Part shown: piece after piece, positions 18,064 to 26,777 of the stretch
Numbering within the stretch: position 1 is the stretch's first letter
Layout: each line of letters opens with the position of its first letter
From: Erythrobacter sp.
GTDB taxonomy: Bacteria; Pseudomonadota; Alphaproteobacteria; Sphingomonadales; Sphingomonadaceae
Direction of reading: 5' to 3'
Length of the DNA: 64,000 bases
Assembly: GCA_009993635.1 (NCBI GenBank)
Contig: JAACTC010000006.1
Span: forward strand, 186,001-250,000
The notes under the pieces: model-generated
Told to the model about the DNA's origin: nothing
The model's input: the letters and a program-made list of their open reading frames with translations, nothing else
Databases searched by the model: none
Translations under genes and position numbers: made by a program

Positions 18064-20904
18064 ATGTTCCGTAATTCCAGAACCAGCCTCACCGCGCTCG
18101 CGGTGGCCCTGGCCACTCCCGCCATCCTCGCCGTGCCTGCACAGGCGCAGGAGATGGTGGAGGATCCCGCGCAGCTGGAAGGCCTGGTCGAACAGGTTGC
18201 CATCCCCTACCAGCAGTTCGAGCTCGACAACGGCCTCACCGTGATCGTGCACGAAGACCGCAAGGCACCCATCGTCGGCGTGGCGGTGTGGTACAATGTC
18301 GGCTCGAAGGACGAGCCGGAGGGCGAAACCGGCTTTGCCCACCTGTTCGAACACCTGATGTTCAACGGATCGGAAAACGCGCCGGACGACTTCTTCCAGT
18401 ACCTGCAGGAAATGGGCGCGACCGATTACAACGGTACGACCAATTTCGACCGCACCAACTATTTCGAAACCGTCCCCACCGGCGCGCTGGAACGCGCGTT
18501 GTGGCTGGAAAGCGACCGCATGGGTTACCTGCTGGGCGCGATCACCCAGGAGAAGCTCGATAACCAGCGCGGCGTGGTGCAGAATGAAAAGCGGCAGGGC
18601 GACAACCAGCCCGGCGGCCTGGTGTTCTACGAAATCATCGACACCCTCTATCCCGATGGGCACCCCTACGATCACAATGTGATCGGATCGATGGCCGATC
18701 TCGACGCGGCGTCGCTGGATACCGTGCAGAGGTGGTTCCGCGACAATTACGGGCCCAACAACGCGACCCTGGTGCTCGCCGGCGATATCTCCGCCGCCGA
18801 GGCGCGCCCGCTGGTCGAGAAATATTTCGGCCCCATCCCGCGCGGCCCGGTGAACGAGCCTGCGCAGGCCGACGTCCCCGTGCTGAAGGAAGACGTCCGC
18901 AAGGTGATGAAGGATCAGGTCGCCGCGACCGTGGTCGACCGGTACTACTCCGTGCCCGGCATCACCGACCGCGATCTGACCGCGCTCGATGTGGGCGCGC
19001 AGATCCTCGGCGGCCTCGCCTCCAGCCGCCTCGACAACATCCTTGTGCGTGACGAGCAGCTGGCAGTGGGCGTGAGCGCGGGCAATTACGCCTTCCAGCG
19101 CGTCGGCATCCTGAACATCGGGGCCACCGTGAAGCCCGGCGTCGATCCCGCAGTGGTCGAAACCCGCCTGAACGAAATCATCGACCAGTTCATCGCCGAA
19201 GGCCCGACCGGGGATGAGGTCCGCCGTGCGGCAACCTCCAACCTCGCCTCGACCATCCGCGGGCTGGAGCAGGTTGGCGGGTTCGGCGGCAAGGCCGTCA
19301 CGCTCGCCCAGGGCGAGGTTCTGGCCGGCGATCCCGGCTTCTTCGAACGGCAGCTGGAAATCCTCGCCACGCTGACCCCTGCCGAAGTGCAGGCGGCGAT
19401 GAAGAAGTGGATGACCCGCCCCTCCCTGACGATGATCCTGGAGCCGGGCGAGCGCGAAGGCACCTACGAAGAAGCGGCAAGCGTTGCCGCGACCGACGAC
19501 GCGGCCGATGCCGAGCCCGCATCGAACGAAATCGTGGTCAGCAAGGTCCGCCCAAAGCCCGCAATCGCCGAAGTGAGCGAGCTCGAATTCCCCGACGTCA
19601 CGGAAACGACGCTGTCGAACGGGATCAACGTCTATTACGCGCAGCGCGATGCGGTGCCCGCCACGCGGGTCGCCATCAGCTTCAACGCAGGCACGGCGGC
19701 CGATCCGCGCGACAAGCGTGGCCTCGAAACGCTGACCCTGGGCCTGATGGACGAAGGCACCACCTCGCTGACCTCGCGCGAACTGGCCGAGGCACAGGAA
19801 CGGCTGGGCGCCAACATCAGCGTGGGCGGCGGTTCCGACCGGTCGACCTTCACGCTGTCGGCACTGAGCGCCAATCTCGACCCCTCGCTCGAACTGCTGT
19901 CCGACGTGGTGCGCAACCCGGCGTTCGATGCGAGCGAGCTTGAGCGTATCCGTACGCAGCAGCTGACCGGTATTCAGCAGAGCCTGCGGACCCCGGCATC
20001 GATCGCCTACCTCACCGTCAACCCGCTCGTTTACGGGGAAGACAACCCCTATGGCGGCCCCTCTTCGGGCACGATGGAATCGGTCAACGCGATCACGCGC
20101 GACGATCTGGTGGCCTTCCAGCAGACCTGGCTGCGGCCCGACAATGCGGACATCTTCGTGGTGTCCAACCTGGCGCTGGCGGAGGTTCTGCCGGGCCTGG
20201 AGGAAGCGTTCGGCAACTGGCAGGCCCCGGCCACGCCCAAGGGCCAGAAGGATTTCTCCGCCCGTGCCGCCGTGCCTGAATCCTCGCGCATCGTGCTGGT
20301 GAATCGCCCCAACTCGCCGCAGAGCTTCATCGTCGGCGGCCAGATCACGCCGCTTTCGGGCAGCGACGATACGATCAGCGATTTCATCAACGCCAATAAT
20401 GCGCTGGGCGGCAACTTCCTCGCCCGGCTCAACATGAACCTGCGCGAGACCAAGGGCTGGAGCTACGGCGTGCGCGGCGCGCCGTCGATCGACGAGAATG
20501 CGGTCGCGTATTTCGTCCAGGCGCCGGTGCAGGCAGACCGCACGGGCGATGCGCTGGCCGAGATGATCCGCGAAGTGGACGATTTCGTCACCACCCGCGG
20601 CGTGACCGAGGAAGAGCTGGGCCGCATCGTGACCAACGAAATCAGCTCTCTGCCGGGCCGGTTCGAAACCTCGGGCTCGGTGCTCAGCGCGATGCAGAAC
20701 AACGTGCTCTACGGGCGCGAAATGGATTACTACGAAACCCTGGCCGACAAGTACCGTGGCCAGACCGTGCAAAGTCTCGACAAGGCGGCGCGCGATGCGA
20801 TCAACGCCGACCGCTTCGTATGGGTCATCGTGGGCGATGCCGAACAGGTCCGCCCGCAATTGGACCAGCTCGGCCTGCCGGTGGAAACCATCGAGGCCGA
20901 GTAA
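18064..20904 (+). CDS. Secreted M16 (pitrilysin-family) zinc protease, two-domain
   Basis: 946 residues with a cleavable signal peptide ending PAQAQE (about 29). The first M16 domain holds the inverted zinc motif HLFEH at 93-97, within FAHLFEHLMFNGSENAP, and a downstream glutamate in the NEKRQGDNQP region. The second half repeats the fold without the zinc motif and has the R/Y substrate-binding part KGWSYGVRGAPS. Together they form a clam-shell peptidase expected in the periplasm, degrading small peptides. TAGGAGAGC precedes ATG 18064. It is adjacent to and co-directional with the acylase. Substrates are unknown. Confidence 0.94.
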   Translation: MFRNSRTSLTALAVALATPAILAVPAQAQEMVEDPAQLEGLVEQVAIPYQQFELDNGLTVIVHEDRKAPIVGVAVWYNVGSKDEPEGETGFAHLFEHLMFNGSENAPDDFFQYLQEMGATDYNGTTNFDRTNYFETVPTGALERALWLESDRMGYLLGAITQEKLDNQRGVVQNEKRQGDNQPGGLVFYEIIDTLYPDGHPYDHNVIGSMADLDAASLDTVQRWFRDNYGPNNATLVLAGDISAAEARPLVEKYFGPIPRGPVNEPAQADVPVLKEDVRKVMKDQVAATVVDRYYSVPGITDRDLTALDVGAQILGGLASSRLDNILVRDEQLAVGVSAGNYAFQRVGILNIGATVKPGVDPAVVETRLNEIIDQFIAEGPTGDEVRRAATSNLASTIRGLEQVGGFGGKAVTLAQGEVLAGDPGFFERQLEILATLTPAEVQAAMKKWMTRPSLTMILEPGEREGTYEEAASVAATDDAADAEPASNEIVVSKVRPKPAIAEVSELEFPDVTETTLSNGINVYYAQRDAVPATRVAISFNAGTAADPRDKRGLETLTLGLMDEGTTSLTSRELAEAQERLGANISVGGGSDRSTFTLSALSANLDPSLELLSDVVRNPAFDASELERIRTQQLTGIQQSLRTPASIAYLTVNPLVYGEDNPYGGPSSGTMESVNAITRDDLVAFQQTWLRPDNADIFVVSNLALAEVLPGLEEAFGNWQAPATPKGQKDFSARAAVPESSRIVLVNRPNSPQSFIVGGQITPLSGSDDTISDFINANNALGGNFLARLNMNLRETKGWSYGVRGAPSIDENAVAYFVQAPVQADRTGDALAEMIREVDDFVTTRGVTEEELGRIVTNEISSLPGRFETSGSVLSAMQNNVLYGREMDYYETLADKYRGQTVQSLDKAARDAINADRFVWVIVGDAEQVRPQLDQLGLPVETIEAE

Positions 20905-20935
20905 CCGTTGCCCGGTAACGCTTATTGACACCAGT

Positions 20936-20962
20936 GTAGGTGCGAGCGAAGGCTCGCCCTAC
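20936..20962 (+). repeat. GTAGG...CCTAC palindromic hairpin (possible REP-like element)
   Basis: GTAGG-T-GCGAGC, loop GAAG, then GCTCGC-CCTAC form an imperfect palindrome between the M16 gene and the next small gene. A related GGTAGG...CCTACC hairpin lies at 43266-43303. It may be a dispersed repeat or a transcript-stabilising hairpin. Confidence 0.45.
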
Positions 20963-20987
20963 CATTACACACGAGAGGAGACAGATT

Positions 20988-21293
20988 ATGTCCGTTGCAG
21001 GAACCTACGATACCGTCGTGAAGAGCCCGATGGGCGACCAGAAGGGCACCTTCACCGTCGTTCCCGGTGACGACGGCAACACCTTCACCGGTTCGATGGC
21101 CGGCGGCATGGGCTCGATGGACGTCAAGGACGGCACCGTCGACGGCAACACGCTACGCTGGAAGATGGACATGACCGTCCCGATGCCGATGGAGCTCAAC
21201 TGCGAAGCGACCGTCGAGGGCGACCAGCTGACCGGCAAGGTCAACGCCGGCGCGTTCGGCGACATGCCGCTGACCGGCGAACGCCAGGGCTGA
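20988..21293 (+). CDS. Small beta-rich protein of unknown function (101 aa)
   Basis: 101 residues from ATG 20988 behind a good GAGAGGAG ribosome site. The upstream frame extension has no signal. The sequence is alternating hydrophobic and polar with many G, D and T turns (TYDTVVKSPMGDQKGTFTVV, GNTLRWKMDMTVPMPMELNC, GDQLTGKVNAGAFGDMPLTG), indicating a small antiparallel beta-sheet or lipocalin-like barrel. It has no signal peptide and one cysteine, so it is probably cytoplasmic. Similar small proteins are common in Sphingomonadales genomes, but I know no function. A clear terminator follows, so it ends a transcription unit. Confidence 0.8.
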   Translation: MSVAGTYDTVVKSPMGDQKGTFTVVPGDDGNTFTGSMAGGMGSMDVKDGTVDGNTLRWKMDMTVPMPMELNCEATVEGDQLTGKVNAGAFGDMPLTGERQG

Positions 21294-21315
21294 TCCCTCG
21301 CATTCCGAAGATCGA

Positions 21316-21353
21316 AAGGCCGTCGGGGCGACCCGGCGGCCTTTTTCGTTTTT
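21316..21353 (+). terminator. Rho-independent terminator after the 101-aa protein gene
   Basis: AAGGCCGTCGGG and ACCCGGCGGCCTT pair around GCG. The stem is followed by TTTTTCGTTTTT. Confidence 0.85.
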
Positions 21354-21423
21354 CCAATTGGCGCAGGCTCGCAATCGTGCAGAACATCATCGCCGGAATC
21401 GGAATGGCTGAAGGAATGCTGGC

Positions 21424-22194
21424 GTGAACCGTACGACTATTGGTGTGATTGTCGTCATCATGGTGCTGGTGGCGGCGCTCGCCTTCCTGCTGGGGCAGCG
21501 CAGCTCGCAATCCGATGCGCCCGAGGCAGCGGTGGATATGTCGACCATCTCGTCCGAAGACGTGGTGGACGCGGATGGGTCCGGCGCGGAAGACACCGCC
21601 GCCGCCCAGCAGACCGGGGTGCTGCCAGTCAGGATCGGACGCGATGGCCCGAACGAGAGCGCCTGCGAGCGGGTCGGCAGGGTGGCGAACCTGCCGGGAG
21701 GGGAGGACGACGTCCTGGCGGTGCGCGAAGCCCCGACCACCGACGCAAGGCAGATCGACACGCTGGGCGACGATGCCCCCCTCTACGTGTGCGACCGGCA
21801 GGGCCAGTGGTACGGGATCGTCTATCTTCCCGACGGGACTCTGGGCGAACCGGGCCAGTGCGGGCTGGAAAACCCGGTCGGCTCGCCACGGGCCTATGCA
21901 GGCGCGTGCCTGACCGGCTGGGTGTCGAGCCGATATGTCGATGCCAGCGGCGCGCAGGATTCGGCCGTGCCCTATGTCGACGATCAAACCGACGCCGGTC
22001 GGAGCCGCACGGTCGAAGTCAGCGCCAGCGGCCCTTCGCAGGCACTGGCCGTGACACGGATGGTGGCAAGGGCGGAAAGCGAATTCGACAAGCCGGTGGC
22101 CCAGCGGCCCGATGGCAATCGGGTCAACTGCCGGGAGACGGGCACTGGCGACGAAGCGTGGACCTGCACCGCCACCTATACGCTCGCCAACTAG
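21424..22194 (+). CDS. Membrane-anchored SH3-like domain protein
   Basis: 256 residues, GTG start with AAGGA 12 nt upstream. A single N-terminal helix (IGVIVVIMVLVAALAFLLGQ, 6-25) anchors it, with a D/S/A-rich linker to about 65 facing the periplasm. The folded part contains a bacterial SH3-like region: VLAVREAPTTDARQIDTLG, LYVCDRQGQWYGIVYL, then GWVSSRYVD. Cysteines at ESACERV, VCDR, GQCGL and GACLTG suggest disulfides. The C-terminal SGPSQALAVTRMVARAES-to-WTCTATYTLAN segment is of unknown fold. Such domains often bind peptidoglycan. It converges on trmL 4 bp away. Confidence 0.8.
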   Translation: MNRTTIGVIVVIMVLVAALAFLLGQRSSQSDAPEAAVDMSTISSEDVVDADGSGAEDTAAAQQTGVLPVRIGRDGPNESACERVGRVANLPGGEDDVLAVREAPTTDARQIDTLGDDAPLYVCDRQGQWYGIVYLPDGTLGEPGQCGLENPVGSPRAYAGACLTGWVSSRYVDASGAQDSAVPYVDDQTDAGRSRTVEVSASGPSQALAVTRMVARAESEFDKPVAQRPDGNRVNCRETGTGDEAWTCTATYTLAN

Positions 22195-22198
22195 ACGC

Positions 22199-22666
22199 TC
22201 AGACCTTCCCCCGCAGCGCCTGATAGGCCGCCGCCGCCACCGTGTTGGCAAGGTTGAGCGAACGGACCTTGTCGCTCTTCATCGGCAGGCTGACGAGCTG
22301 GTGCGCGTGCGCGCCGACGATGTCTGGTGATAGACCCTTCGTCTCGCGCCCGAACACGAGGTAGGCATCCGCCGGATAGTCGGGTTCGTAGAAACTTCGC
22401 GCGGCATATTCCTCGAACAGGAACAGCTGATCGTCACGCGGGGCGCGCTCTTCCAGAAACACCTCCCAGCTCGCAAACTCCGCCAGCCGGATGTGCTGCC
22501 AGTAATCCAGCCCGGCGCGCTTCAGGCGCGTATCGGTGATGGTGAAGCCCAGCGGATGAATCAGCACCAACTCCATATCCAGCGCCACACAGGTGCGCCC
22601 CACCGCGCCGGTATTGCCGGGGATTTCAGGGTGGACGAGGACGATGGAGAGCCGTGGGTCTGTCAT
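22199..22666 (-). CDS. trmL: tRNA (cytidine(34)-2'-O)-methyltransferase (TrmL/SPOUT family)
   Basis: 155 residues, the usual length for TrmL. SPOUT trefoil-knot motifs are clear: HPEIPGNTGAVGRTC near the start, YLVFGRETKGLSPDIV at about 103-118, and RSLNLANTVAAAAYQALRG at the end. The enzyme methylates the 2'-O of the wobble cytidine or uridine of tRNA-Leu using S-adenosylmethionine, as a homodimer. It is convergent with the SH3-like protein gene and shows no obvious operon partner. Confidence 0.93.
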   Translation of the reverse strand: MTDPRLSIVLVHPEIPGNTGAVGRTCVALDMELVLIHPLGFTITDTRLKRAGLDYWQHIRLAEFASWEVFLEERAPRDDQLFLFEEYAARSFYEPDYPADAYLVFGRETKGLSPDIVGAHAHQLVSLPMKSDKVRSLNLANTVAAAAYQALRGKV

Positions 22667-22787
22667 CGCCCTCGTCTATCCGCACCCGGCCCGTCAGGCC
22701 AGCGGGAGGTACAGGTCCGTAACCATTTGGTTCTCAGGGATGCCGGTGCCGACATTGCTCCGCTCGCAGAGCAGGGGAGCGTCACTC

Positions 22788-23585
22788 TCAGACAGAGAAA
22801 TCAAAAATTCGATACTTCTCACCGCCAAACCGCAAGACAAATCCATATTGCCCCGGCTTCAGTGGAGAATTTGGCTCCACTCGAAAAATACCATCACCTA
22901 TCTCGTCAATCGTAAACGGAATCGTATCATCCGGATCGATCCCGAGATTGGTACTGAACATATTCGATTTGCCGACGGTGAGCTCTCTCCGACCCTTTTT
23001 GTCCTTGAATCGCACCAAACTGAATTCACTAGGCGATTGAGCAGCAATGGAATCGGAAACTCCAAAGTCGCTTACCCGTGCATCCGACGTCTCGAAGTAA
23101 AAGTAAAATACGGGCGAACTTTGGTTCGCCTGTGTGTTTGCATTCTGCCCGGATAGTCCAAGCTTCGCCTTGAACGGAAACAGGATACTACCGTTGCCGG
23201 TTACTTTTCCGCTGGAAGCGACGGTAGGCCTTATCTGATTGATATCATGCGAGTCCTCGTCGCCCATTTCAATGTACACACCGGGCGATCGCTTTTGCAT
23301 TGGGTCGGATGCAGTGCCTGAGGCTCCCTGCGCTTTTGCTGCCCCTACGCAGCGATCGACCATCGCCGCAATCACACGATTACTGACCTCCGCCGCATTC
23401 AACGCGATTATGGCATCGGTCGATACATCGTAAGAGCAGGGTAGTCCTTCAATCTTGGATAGAATGACGTCTTCGCTCAAACCGGCTCGGGTGAGTTCCA
23501 CAATCGATTGATTGTTGAAGTCTTGTGCTGCCGCTGGCGTTGCCAGAGCAATTGCGGCTGCCATAAAGAAAAGTGCTCTCGTCAT
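22788..23585 (-). CDS. Exported protein of unknown function in an AT-richer patch
   Basis: 265 residues from ATG 23585 behind GGGGGGAC. The frame extends nine codons upstream, but the signal peptide MTRALFFMAAAIALATPAAAQ starts here. An N-terminal module (NNQSIVELTRAGLSEDVILS...KIEGLPCSYDVSTDAII...EVSNRVIAAMVD) has the AGLS/KI/DVS/VI pattern of a short helical repeat found in other exported bacterial proteins. The rest is beta-rich (KRSPGVYIEMGD, SSPVFYFYFETSDARV, PLKPGQYGFVLRFGGEKY). Base composition is visibly lower in G+C than both neighbours, and codons such as AAT, ATT and AAA are common. This suggests acquisition by transfer. No function is proposed. Confidence 0.78.
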   Translation of the reverse strand: MTRALFFMAAAIALATPAAAQDFNNQSIVELTRAGLSEDVILSKIEGLPCSYDVSTDAIIALNAAEVSNRVIAAMVDRCVGAAKAQGASGTASDPMQKRSPGVYIEMGDEDSHDINQIRPTVASSGKVTGNGSILFPFKAKLGLSGQNANTQANQSSPVFYFYFETSDARVSDFGVSDSIAAQSPSEFSLVRFKDKKGRRELTVGKSNMFSTNLGIDPDDTIPFTIDEIGDGIFRVEPNSPLKPGQYGFVLRFGGEKYRIFDFSV

Positions 23586-23665
23586 GTCCCCCCCTTTGCC
23601 CCCCAAGGGCACTTATGAGCGCATCAAATCCACGCTTCTGCCTATCTTATACTAACTAAGTTCAA

Positions 23666-25165
23666 TCACCCCAGCTTGTCCTTCAAGATCTGGTTCACCA
23701 CCGCCGGGTTGGCCTTGCCCTGCATCGCCTTCATCGTCTGGCCCACGAAGAAGCCGAACAGCTTGTCCTTGCCGCCCTTGTACTGCTCAACCTTGTCTTC
23801 GTTGGCGGCGATGATCGCGTCGATTGCTTCCTCGATCGCGCCGGTGTCGCTGACCTGCTTCAGGCCTTCGGCATCGGCGATTTCTTCGGGGTTGCGGCCG
23901 GTCTTGAGGACGATTTCGTAGATTTCCTTGGCCTGTCCGCCCGAAATCTCGCCCGTGTCCTGCATCGCGAGGATGCTCGCCTGCGCCTCTGCCGTGGCGT
24001 TCGCCGGGTCGGCTTCCTCGCCGAGCGACTTCATCACGCCCGGCGCGACCGAAAGCGCCCAGTTGGCGACCTGCGTGGCGACGGCCTTCTCGGGCTTGCC
24101 GATCTTCGCTGCGGTCGCGGAGAGCAGGGTCTCGAAGCGCCCGAAAGTCTCAACCTCGGCGGTCAGCTCGCGCGCATTGTAGGGCGTCAGGCCCAGCTCG
24201 CCTTCGTAGCGCGCGCGCTTGGCGTCGGGCAGTTCGGGCAGGCTCTCCCGGCATTCGCTGAGGAAGGCATCGTCGAGTTCGAGTGGCAGCAGATCGGGAT
24301 CGGGGAAGTAGCGGTAATCGTGCGCGTCTTCCTTGCTGCGCATCGTGCGCGTGGTGCCGGTGGCGACATCGAACAGGCGCGTTTCTTGGTCGACCGTGCC
24401 GCCGCTTTCCAGCACATCGACCTGGCGGTTCGCCTCGTATTCGATGACCTGCATGACGAAGCGCACCGAGTTGACGTTCTTCGTCTCGGTCCGCGTGCCC
24501 AGCTCGCTGTCGCCCACCTTGCGCACCGAGACGTTGACGTCCGCGCGCATCGAGCCTTCTTCCATATTGCCGTCGCACGATCCGACATAGCGCAGGATCG
24601 ACCTGAGCTTGCGCACGTAAGCGCCTGCTTCGGCAGGAGATGTCATGTCCGGCTTGCTGACGATTTCCATCAGCGCGATGCCGGTGCGGTTGAGATCGAC
24701 GTAGGACATCGTCGGGTGCTGATCGTGCATCAGCTTGCCCGCGTCCTGCTCCACATGAATGCGCTCGATCCCGATGATCTTGTCCTGCGCGATGCCCGCC
24801 TTCTCGTCCGCCTCGATCAGCAGCTGCCCCTCGCCCACGATGGGGTGGTAGAGCTGGCTGATCTGGTAGCCCTGCGGCAGATCGGCGTAGAAGTAGTTCT
24901 TGCGGTCGAACCGGCTCCACGCGTTGATCTGTGCCTCGATCGCCATGCCGGTGCGCACCGCCTGGCGGATGCACTCGCGGTTGGGCACGGGCAGCATGCC
25001 CGGCATCGCGGCGTCGATCAGCGAGACCTGCGTGTTGGGCTCGGCCCCGAACTCGGTCGAAGCGCCGCTGAACAGCTTGGCGTTGGAGGTGACCTGCGCG
25101 TGGACTTCGAGGCCGATCACGACCTCCCATTCGCCGGTGGCGCCCTGGATACGATATGTGCTCAT
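23666..25165 (-). CDS. gatB: Aspartyl/glutamyl-tRNA(Asn/Gln) amidotransferase subunit B
   Basis: 499 residues, full length. The cradle domain shows [44 protein letters not shown], and [13 protein letters not shown] helical domain and the C-terminal YqeY-like tail ([23 protein letters not shown]) follow. GatB binds the misacylated tRNA and phosphorylates Glu or Asp so that GatA-derived ammonia can amidate it. It lies on the same strand as gatC and gatA but is separated from gatA by about 3 kb holding two acyltransferase genes and two small membrane-protein genes, which is unusual for this operon. Confidence 0.97.
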   Translation of the reverse strand: MSTYRIQGATGEWEVVIGLEVHAQVTSNAKLFSGASTEFGAEPNTQVSLIDAAMPGMLPVPNRECIRQAVRTGMAIEAQINAWSRFDRKNYFYADLPQGYQISQLYHPIVGEGQLLIEADEKAGIAQDKIIGIERIHVEQDAGKLMHDQHPTMSYVDLNRTGIALMEIVSKPDMTSPAEAGAYVRKLRSILRYVGSCDGNMEEGSMRADVNVSVRKVGDSELGTRTETKNVNSVRFVMQVIEYEANRQVDVLESGGTVDQETRLFDVATGTTRTMRSKEDAHDYRYFPDPDLLPLELDDAFLSECRESLPELPDAKRARYEGELGLTPYNARELTAEVETFGRFETLLSATAAKIGKPEKAVATQVANWALSVAPGVMKSLGEEADPANATAEAQASILAMQDTGEISGGQAKEIYEIVLKTGRNPEEIADAEGLKQVSDTGAIEEAIDAIIAANEDKVEQYKGGKDKLFGFFVGQTMKAMQGKANPAVVNQILKDKLG

Positions 25166-25185
25166 GCGTGTTCCCTTAGCCTTGC

Positions 25186-26424
25186 TCAGAAGGTCGGCGC
25201 AATCGCTTCTGCACGGCGCGTGGCACGACTATCGACCACGCGGCGCGACCATTCGCGCGCCGGGCGCTCGATCCAGCGAAACGTGCACCACGAAACGGCG
25301 ATGACCAGCGTAAGAAGGCCAAACGCGACGATGTCTGCGATCGGGCCGTCGGGGACGGTACCGCGCGTTCCGGGGACGAAGCCCTGCGTGGGATCGAACA
25401 GGCCAAGATTGCTCGCCAACATCGCGACCATGAAGAACACGGCGGCATGCGTCATATAGATCGAATAGGACAATTCGCCGATCAGCACGGGAAAGCGGCG
25501 GCGCAACAGGTCCGACACCCAGCCCCGCTCACGCGCAAGAACCAGCACCAAAGCGGCGAAAAGGAAGGGGATCGCCAGCTGCCCCAAAGTTATGGGTGCG
25601 ACAGTGATCGCGATGAACCCGGCGGCGATGATAACGATTTCCAGCACGCTGGCCAAAGCGCGTGGCAGGGCGAGCTTTCCGGGGAAACGCCGGTGCACCT
25701 CCCATGCCAGCACCCCTTGCGCGAAAGCGAACAGGCAGCGCAGGAGATCGTAGAGGTTGATGCCGTAAGGCACAAACCTGATGCCAAGGTAATACAGCAG
25801 CGAAAGTGCACCCGCCGCTGCCACGGTGGCCGCAAAGAACAGCGGTGCGCGGTTGCGCAGCACGGCAAAGGCGATGGCCGCGATCAGGTATGCCCAGATT
25901 TCGGTCTCGATGCTTCAGCTTGGCCCGTTCCATCCGCTTGGCTGCGGCGCAAAGACCTCTACCAGCAGTAGGGCGCGCAGCAACTGCGCCGGTTCGAACG
26001 CGCCCGTCGTCCATACCGCCGCATCCTGCGGGAACACCCCGGCCGCGCGCAGGCCCACAAGGCCAAGAAACACCATCAGCATCGCGAAATGCAGCGAGTA
26101 GAGCCGGGCCAGACGCAGGAACATGAAGGTGCGGACGGAAAAGCCCTGCGCGATCCGGCCCCCGTAGCTGGCCGCGATCACGAACGCGCTGAGTACGAAG
26201 AAGATATCGACGAACAGGTAGCGGCGCGAAATGAAGACAGAGCCGGTGATCCAGCCGGCCCCGAACACATGGAGCAGCACGACGATGCAGGCCGCGACGC
26301 CGCGCATACTGTCGAGCGCGGCGAAACGCTGGCGGGGCGCATTTTCAGGTGATGGTGATGCGGCCTGCAATGAAATTCGTTCGTTCCCCCGAACAACGGA
26401 CGATATCGCACAAGGACCGATCAA
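25186..26424 (-). pseudogene. Acyltransferase-3 family membrane protein, interrupted by in-frame TGA
   Basis: Two reading frames in the same register (26424-25915 and 25914-25186) together encode one acyltransferase-3 protein of about 412 residues. The N-part has RQRFAALDSMRGVAACIVVLLHVFG and ends PSGWNGPS. The C-part continues SIETEIWAYLIAAIAF and ends EAIAPTF. The codon between is TGA (minus strand, 25917-25915), where the intact paralogue at 26778-27923 has TGG in NDPSWSIAAEFW. So a single G-to-A change replaces a conserved tryptophan. The start is uncertain, since 26424 is a TTG and another TTG lies near 26370. Alternatives to a true pseudogene are a sequencing error, TGA read-through, or two functional halves. 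The family O-acylates envelope glycans. Confidence 0.85.
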
Positions 26425-26597
26425 TATAGTTCGAGCAACTCCACGGCCACGGCACCGCCCTTCAGCCGAACGGCCTGATCGATCCCGTCGCCGGCGTTGC
26501 CCGCGCCGTCTCTCATCCAGCCGATGATGGCGAGGACGATGAACACCGCCACCGCGAGGATCACCAGAAACGTCAGAAAGTTCAGACAGCCTCTCAT
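26421..26597 (-). CDS. Small single-pass membrane protein (58 aa)
   Basis: 58 residues from ATG 26597 behind GGGGGAT. One transmembrane helix is evident (FLTFLVILAVAVFIVLAIIGW, 7-27), followed by a short hydrophilic tail with RDGAGNAGDGIDQAVRLKGG. The frame reaches back to 26738, but that extension has no membrane or conserved character. The stop overlaps a TTG that opens the broken acyltransferase frame (TTGA), hinting at coupling. It lies between the two acyltransferase paralogues. No function can be assigned. Confidence 0.6.
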   Translation of the reverse strand: MRGCLNFLTFLVILAVAVFIVLAIIGWMRDGAGNAGDGIDQAVRLKGGAVAVELLELY

Positions 26598-26777
26598 TGT
26601 ACCATCCCCCTGATGCCGACCGCCCCGAAAAGGGCCGCCCCCGCCTGCAAGCTTAAGCCTGAATGCTCCAGAAATTCCAGACCACCAGCGGGCCACCGGC
26701 TGACGCGCGATCACGCCTACCATTCGCCCTTGGCACACTGAAGCACTATGCGCCCAGGCGTGGTCCCTTAGCCTCGC

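Noticed and set aside
18016-20931. A 971-codon minus-strand frame opposite the M16 protease gene
   Set aside because: It is a shadow frame rich in H, R, V and A with no recognisable domain. High G+C produces such frames.
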